DNA of 16,978 bases. Source: Defluviitaleaceae bacterium. GTDB lineage: Bacteria; Bacillota; Clostridia; Lachnospirales; WRAX01. This document shows, one piece after another, positions 14,506 through 16,978 of the stretch. Position 1 is the first letter of the stretch. Each line of letters begins with the position of its first letter. The notes under the pieces are model-generated. The model was not told the DNA's origin, did not search any database, and saw only the letters and a list, made by a program, of their open reading frames with translations. The stretch spans positions 1 through 16,978 of the forward strand of contig WQSI01000024.1 in the NCBI GenBank assembly GCA_009787945.1. Direction: 5' to 3'. A program made the translations under genes and the position numbers.

Positions 14506-14707
14506 AATTGCTTGTTGAGATTGAATCAAATTTTTCACGGAAGGGCTCTTCATCTTGTAACCTCTTGAATGACCCTTCAAATGTGCTGTTCCAGTAAAAT
14601 TTTCCACCAACAATACCAGCAAGAAAAGTTCCTTTGAGACTTAAGAGGTCTCCTTCGGTAAGTGTAAAAATTACCCTTGCAGATTTGCTCACTCCTGGCG
14701 TTTCCAT
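14504..14707 (-). CDS. Unrecognised small ORF, probably a C-terminal fragment
   Basis: I do not recognise this 67-residue reading frame (METPGVSKSARVIFTLTEGD at the start, ending FREKFDSISTSN). The frame stays open upstream to a TAA at 14738-14740, adding DFQDSSGLGW without a start codon. There is no convincing ribosome binding site before the ATG. Its composition (mixed strands and charged C-terminus, no membrane segment) looks protein-like. It lies between the comM terminator and a block of insertion-like repeats, so I infer the 3' remnant of a gene whose 5' part was lost. Its stop overlaps the T-run of the comM palindrome. Confidence 0.35.
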   Translation of the reverse strand: METPGVSKSARVIFTLTEGDLLSLKGTFLAGIVGGKFYWNSTFEGSFKRLQDEEPFREKFDSISTSN

Positions 14708-14756
14708 CCATCCAAGCCCAGAAGAATCCTGGAAATCTTAATCAAGAACGATACAA

Positions 14757-14831
14757 TGCACCGCTCACATAAAAATTGCACCGCTACCACACAAAAATGC
14801 ACCGCTCCGAAAAGCAGTGCATTTTTGTGTG
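14757..14831. repeat. Block of short direct and inverted repeats, IS-end-like
   Basis: TGCACCGCT occurs three times on the plus strand (14757-14765, 14777-14785, 14798-14806), spaced 20-21 bases with A-rich spacers. CACACAAAAATGCAC (14788-14802) is matched by a perfect inverted copy at 14817-14831, with GCT/AGC extending the stem inside. Several short direct repeats plus one inverted copy recall the multi-repeat ends of IS21-type insertion sequences, but no transposase gene is present. It could also be a MITE-like element or a hairpin terminator. Confidence 0.6.
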
Positions 14832-14843
14832 AAAACGGGGGTT

Positions 14844-15083
14844 TTACAGGCTTTGTTTGTGCCATGCCGTGGGTATACCGCCCCTCTTGCCGTCTTTGCG
14901 AGGCGTAAATTCAGCACATTTCATAAGGCTACCACGCTTGCAACCATGCCAAGGCGAGGTGGGGTTTATGCACGTTTTCCGTTTTGCGTGATATTGGTGG
15001 GAAGTTCCGTAATATTCGCAGTGGAAGCAGACGGCGTTACCGCCAGTTTCGGTTATAAGTATATCTGTTATTTTCAGCAACAT
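14844..15083 (-). CDS. Cys/His-rich small protein of a mobile element, unknown function
   Basis: A 79-residue protein with CFHC (C19, C22), C38, C48, C56 and His at 21, 29, 32 and 46, which suggests a small metal-binding fold; basic residues are frequent. I do not know its function. Its ATG overlaps the stop of the recombinase fragment (TAATG, 15081-15085), and AAGGATGGA in the end of that frame can serve as the ribosome binding site. This points to translational coupling and suggests it belonged to the recombinase operon. A long spacer with insertion-like repeats follows. The tight coupling and non-random composition support a real gene; it may be a relic now that the recombinase is truncated. 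Confidence 0.55.
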   Translation of the reverse strand: MLLKITDILITETGGNAVCFHCEYYGTSHQYHAKRKTCINPTSPWHGCKRGSLMKCAEFTPRKDGKRGGIPTAWHKQSL

Positions 15084-15367
15084 TAAATTCCATCCTTAAA
15101 CTTGAATGTGAAACTGCCATCCACTCCAACCACAACATGGTCAACGAAAACCGCCCAAAGATTGACATCGAATTCAGAAATTGGCTGTTTGTTCCGCTCC
15201 AAACTTCGTATAAAAACTTCTAAAATTTTACCCCTGCCGGTACGCTCCGCTTTTTGGGCTTCCAGTTCCTCTATGCGTTTTTTAACGACATCGTGGCGTT
15301 CAAGGTGTGCATCCCAATTGGTACTTTCACGGATGGCTTGTTTTAAACTGTTCCTTTGCCTCGGCAA
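15083..15367 (-). pseudogene. C-terminal fragment of a large serine recombinase
   Basis: The frame encodes a coiled-coil/helical part (VKKRIEELEAQKAERTGRGK) followed by LEVFIRSLERNKQPISEFDV, then NLWAVFVDHVVVGVDGSFTF and KFKDGI. The EFDxxLWxxxVDxVxV...FxFKDG ending is typical of large serine recombinases of Tn4451/TnpX type. About 80-90 residues remain of the usual 500 or more; the catalytic N-terminal domain is missing. The first seven residues (MPRQRNS, TTG start) come from the overlapping DUF6809-like gene in another frame, so the true recombinase part probably begins near 15350. No own ribosome binding site is needed for a remnant. It signals a decayed integrative element. Confidence 0.75.
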
Positions 15368-15467
15368 CCACAGCGTTCAGTTTTTGGAGTTCGGGGTTGT
15401 CGAGACCGACATTTTCGTTCGGGTAAATTTTCCCCTCGTACAACTGTTTCAATATGTTTTCTGCCAT
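15327..15467 (-). pseudogene. Truncated DUF6809-like small protein
   Basis: The 46-codon frame starts MAENILKQLYEGKIYPNENV and ends AEAKEQFKTSHP. The opening NILKQLYEGKIYPNE is typical of the DUF6809 family, small helical proteins found in Bacillota mobile elements; these usually run about 90 residues, so the C-terminal half is missing. GGAG lies 9 bases before the ATG. The end overlaps the start of the serine recombinase fragment in a different frame. A deletion near 15350 that joined this gene's 5' half to the recombinase 3' end explains both truncations. The frame may still be translated as a short peptide. Family name is from memory of its motif. Confidence 0.6.
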
Positions 15468-15497
15468 TTTGTTATGCTCCCATCTGTTAAAGATTTT

Positions 15498-15538
15498 CCC
15501 CGCCTGTCGTTATGTAAACCAATAAGCCGTAGGCGGGG
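15498..15538. repeat. 8-bp GC-rich inverted repeat, long loop
   Basis: CCCCGCCT (15498-15505) and AGGCGGGG (15531-15538) are perfect inverted copies separated by 25 bases, upstream of the DUF6809-like start. No T-run follows on either strand, so a terminator is not supported. It may be a regulatory hairpin in the leader. Confidence 0.4.
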
Positions 15539-15546
15539 CTTCATTT

Positions 15547-15567
15547 TATACCAGTATGCCATAGGTG
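15547..15567 (-). promoter_or_regulatory. Repeated box with extended -10-like core, upstream of the DUF6809-like gene
   Basis: On the minus strand CACCTATGGCATACTGG is followed directly by TATAAA, giving a TGN-TATAAA extended -10. Nearly the same box occurs at 16320-16341 before the DUF6900-like gene. No good -35 is visible. The distance to the ATG at 15467 is 80 bases. Confidence 0.4.
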
Positions 15568-15609
15568 CGGCAGGTTAGCCAATGGAGTTTGATTGAATTA
15601 ACCTGCCGC
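15567..15609. repeat. 11-bp perfect inverted repeat at the end of the coiled-coil gene
   Basis: GCGGCAGGTTA (15567-15577) and TAACCTGCCGC (15599-15609) are exact inverted copies with a 21-base loop. The right arm is the coding end of the 111-residue gene (EAAG plus stop). No T-run follows on the minus strand. Confidence 0.6.
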
Positions 15610-15933
15610 TTCTTCAATTTGTGCCAGTTCCTTTTTCAGCCGTGACATCTCGCCTTGCAATTTCGTAATTTCCTCACGGCGGTCGGTGATTATTTCAATA
15701 TTGCCGTATCCGTCACGGGCATCCCACAAATCCCGCTCGAATTTCGCCACAGGGTCGGCGTTGGCGAGTTCCCCAAGCCATGCCCGCAGAAGTTCCGCTT
15801 CGGCGGCGTACTCGGCGTGGTCGGCTTCCTTTCCTGCCTTTGGCTGGGTCATCAGCATATTTGCCGACACGCAGTAGAGGTTGTGGTTTGCCATTTCCAA
15901 GGCTTTTTTCAAAATGGATTGTTTTGTCACCAT
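15598..15933 (-). CDS. Hypothetical 111-residue protein with C-terminal coiled coil
   Basis: I do not recognise the family. Residues 1-55 are helical and mixed in charge (MVTKQSILKKALEMANHNLY opens it). Residues about 82-110 form a heptad-like coiled coil (DRREEITKLQGEMSRLKKEL, then AQIEEAAG). There is no membrane segment or signal peptide. GGGAGG (on the minus strand, within 15942-15949) lies about 9 bases before the ATG. It begins 15 bases after the DUF6900-like gene, so the two are surely co-transcribed. Its setting among small element genes suggests an accessory protein of a conjugative or mobilisable element. The higher G+C of its middle part differs from the A/T-rich hsdS. Confidence 0.7.
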   Translation of the reverse strand: MVTKQSILKKALEMANHNLYCVSANMLMTQPKAGKEADHAEYAAEAELLRAWLGELANADPVAKFERDLWDARDGYGNIEIITDRREEITKLQGEMSRLKKELAQIEEAAG

Positions 15934-15948
15934 AGTTTGTGTCCTCCC

Positions 15949-16272
15949 TTATTGTGCAATTCTGAATTTTTCGTTGGGGTTGAGGCTGTTCAATCTTTCT
16001 ACCACTTGCTCATCGGTTTCGTTGCCGTAGCGAACGGTGTCTCTTGGCACTCCCCATTCGCCGTTTTTCTTTAACCGCTGTACCATCGGCACTTTTGTTT
16101 GGCTTGGTGATTGGGCTTGCTTGCCGTTGTTTTTCCCCACTTCGTAGGCTTTTTGGAGCATTTCTTTCAAAGCCCAAACCGAAATGTCGTGAAAGTCATC
16201 GCTGTCGTTGCCTTGCCGTTCAAGGGTAATGCCAAGTCTGTCCTGTGCAATTTTTTCTAAAATATTGTCCAT
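15949..16272 (-). CDS. DUF6900-like small protein
   Basis: A 107-residue protein. Residues 1-50, MDNILEKIAQDRLGITLERQ followed by NDSDDFHDISVWALKEMLQK and AYEVGK, match the DUF6900 pattern (IAxxxLGIxTLExRxSDxxDFHxxSVWxLKxALxxAYxxG), found in Bacillota mobile elements and phages with no known function. A polar linker (53-62, GKQAQSPSQT) joins a basic C-terminal part with RYGNETDEQVVERLNSLNPN. The open frame extends much further upstream, but GGGGG 8 bases before the ATG at 16272 marks this start, and the upstream part includes the spacer with repeats. It lies 15 bases before the coiled-coil gene. Family name is from motif memory. Confidence 0.75.
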   Translation of the reverse strand: MDNILEKIAQDRLGITLERQGNDSDDFHDISVWALKEMLQKAYEVGKNNGKQAQSPSQTKVPMVQRLKKNGEWGVPRDTVRYGNETDEQVVERLNSLNPNEKFRIAQ

Positions 16273-16319
16273 GTTCGTTTCCCCCTTAGTTTGTTTTTCG
16301 AGGTTTCCCCCGCCGTTTC

Positions 16320-16341
16320 TATAACCAGTATGCCGCAGGTG
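16320..16341 (-). promoter_or_regulatory. Second copy of the repeated CATACTGG(T)TATA box
   Basis: Minus-strand CACCTGCGGCATACTGGTTA continues TAGA. It differs from the copy at 15547-15567 by two substitutions and one extra T. It lies 48 bases before the DUF6900-like ATG, after the terminator of the preceding gene, where a promoter or regulator site is expected. Confidence 0.4.
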
Positions 16342-16405
16342 AAGGGTAATTGGTAGTGGAGTGTAGCGGGTTATATGCCTGCGAAATGGACGGCGGCAGA
16401 CCGCC

Positions 16406-16433
16406 AAAAAAAAGGGTTTCCCCTCGGAAACCC
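16406..16433 (-). terminator. Strong intrinsic terminator in the element gene cluster
   Basis: On the minus strand GGGTTTCC (16426-16433) pairs perfectly with GGAAACCC (16414-16421) across a 4-base loop and is followed by eight Ts (16406-16413). It ends transcription of the two small genes to its right, so the DUF6900-like gene needs its own promoter. A second short hairpin, GGCGG-CAGA-CCGCC, lies directly beyond (16392-16405). Confidence 0.9.
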
Positions 16434-16486
16434 CTCGTAATTTGCGCCACGTTGCCCTGTGTTGGCTTGGTTTGATTGCGGTGGGG

Positions 16487-16714
16487 TTACATCCCGCCTT
16501 GGTTTTTCTGCTTGCGTGTGCGCCACGTTTCAACCTTGGCATACTCGGTATCCAAAATATCCATGAATTCCGCTTCGGTGATGGGGTTTTCACGGCGAAC
16601 GTAGCGGGCGAAAAGCAAACCCTTAATGCCCTTTTTTGACATCCCGTCCATTCCGCAGGATTGCACATCGCCTCGTAAGGTGTGAAGCCGTGCCTCTCTC
16701 ATCGTCATTTCCAT
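16487..16714 (-). CDS. Hypothetical 75-residue protein
   Basis: I do not recognise this family. It opens MEMTMREARLHTLRGDVQSC, has a basic middle (SKKGIKGLLFARYVRREN), and ends TEYAKVETWRTRKQKNQGGM; it is soluble, helical and basic. The frame also has an ATG at 16729, but GGGGG then lies inside that version's second codons. The same GGGGG sits 7 bases before the ATG at 16714, which I prefer. It follows the DUF7678-like gene with almost no gap and ends before a strong terminator, so the two form one short operon. Role unknown; context suggests an element accessory protein. Confidence 0.6.
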   Translation of the reverse strand: MEMTMREARLHTLRGDVQSCGMDGMSKKGIKGLLFARYVRRENPITEAEFMDILDTEYAKVETWRTRKQKNQGGM

Positions 16715-16729
16715 TTTGTCATCCCCCAT

Positions 16730-16942
16730 TTAGTTATATTTTTTCAAAATTTCGACGTAGGCTTTTTTGCCCGCTTTGTCGAGGTTATCGTAATCCAAAC
16801 CCCTGTCGTAGTTGTAAACTTCTTTGCCGTCCTTGCGGATGGAGAGTTTGGAAACTCTGCCCTCGTTAATGCCATATTCTGAACCGTTTTCGTAGTGCTT
16901 CACATCGAATTTGTACCCGTTAATTTCGCCTCTGCTCCACAT
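16730..16942 (-). CDS. DUF7678-like small protein
   Basis: A 70-residue protein opening MWSRGEINGYKFDVKHYENG and continuing SEYGINEGRVSKLSIRKDGK, then NYDRGLDYDN. The SE(Y/F)GIN(G/E)GR(V/I)SKL and NYDRGxD motifs are those of a small family I remember as DUF7678, common in Bacillota mobile elements; no function is known. AAGGGGA lies 8 bases before the second in-frame ATG (16942), whereas the first (16951) abuts it, so I use the second; family members also tend to begin with MW. It is the first gene of a two-gene unit ending at the terminator 16406-16433. Bases 16952-16978 hold nothing I can assign beyond this ribosome binding site. Confidence 0.7.
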   Translation of the reverse strand: MWSRGEINGYKFDVKHYENGSEYGINEGRVSKLSIRKDGKEVYNYDRGLDYDNLDKAGKKAYVEILKKYN

Positions 16943-16978
16943 ATTTGCCATCCCCTTTTTTATTTGTTTTCGGGGTGT

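Noticed and set aside
14757..14831. CRISPR array
   Set aside because: The direct repeats are only 9 bases with 11-12-base spacers and one inverted copy; no cas genes are present.
14817..15086. Plus-strand 89-codon ORF
   Set aside because: It overlaps the Cys/His-rich minus-strand gene that is coupled to the recombinase; no ribosome binding site on the plus strand.
15102..15578. Plus-strand 158-codon ORF
   Set aside because: It is antisense to the recombinase fragment and DUF6809-like frame, both with recognisable protein motifs.
16273..16668. N-terminal extension of the DUF6900-like frame to a 239-residue protein
   Set aside because: The extension covers a terminator, repeats and another gene; the DUF6900 pattern and a good ribosome binding site place the start at 16272.

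Overview
The window looks like chromosomal DNA of a Bacillota (Clostridia-like) bacterium of middle G+C, carrying the remains of a mobile element at its right end. The lineage rests on several signs: strong GGAGG-type ribosome binding sites, sigma-A-like promoters of TTGACN-17-TATAAT form, a Bacillota-style MnmG and PheS, a PrsW protease, a soluble multi-PAS hybrid kinase with the PE(F/Y)QP(D/C)G motif often seen in Clostridia, and small DUF6809/DUF6900/DUF7678-type proteins typical of Bacillota conjugative elements. No RNA gene, CRISPR array or riboswitch was seen. Gene names come from motif and family recognition by eye, without database searches.

Left part (1-2078, minus strand): a run of genes reads leftward from a good promoter at 2050-2078. 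They encode a PrsW-type intramembrane protease, a Nudix hydrolase, a 90-residue single-pass membrane protein with a very acidic tail, and, after a terminator-like hairpin, the start of mnmG (cut by the window edge). An orphan type I restriction specificity gene (hsdS, 2173-3276, plus strand) follows, with no hsdM or hsdR in view. A doublet of REP-like palindromes (3286-3379) separates it from a convergent 1226-residue sensor kinase gene (3389-7069, minus): five PAS domains, HisKA, ATPase, receiver and HPt.

Middle (7070-14505): two back-to-back promoters drive the kinase leftward and a rightward group: an AbgA-type M20 amidohydrolase, pheS, a Uma2-family PD-(D/E)XK nuclease-like gene placed between pheS and pheT, and pheT, closed by an intrinsic terminator. 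pheT carries an in-frame heptanucleotide tandem repeat. A separate short transcription unit (promoter 12694-12723, strong ribosome binding site, tiny ORFs, terminator 12881-12904) then runs straight into comM. It could be an attenuator leader, a broken toxin-like microprotein gene, or both. A perfect 18-bp palindrome follows comM; its core is the same 19-mer as the REP-like doublet at 3 kb, with paired substitutions.

Right part (14504-16978, minus strand): an unrecognised ORF, a 75-bp block of short repeats resembling an insertion-sequence end, then a leftward set of small element genes (DUF7678-like, unknown, DUF6900-like, coiled-coil unknown, truncated DUF6809-like), the C-terminal scrap of a large serine recombinase, and a Cys/His-rich small protein translationally coupled to it. 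This is best read as a decayed conjugative or mobilisable element.
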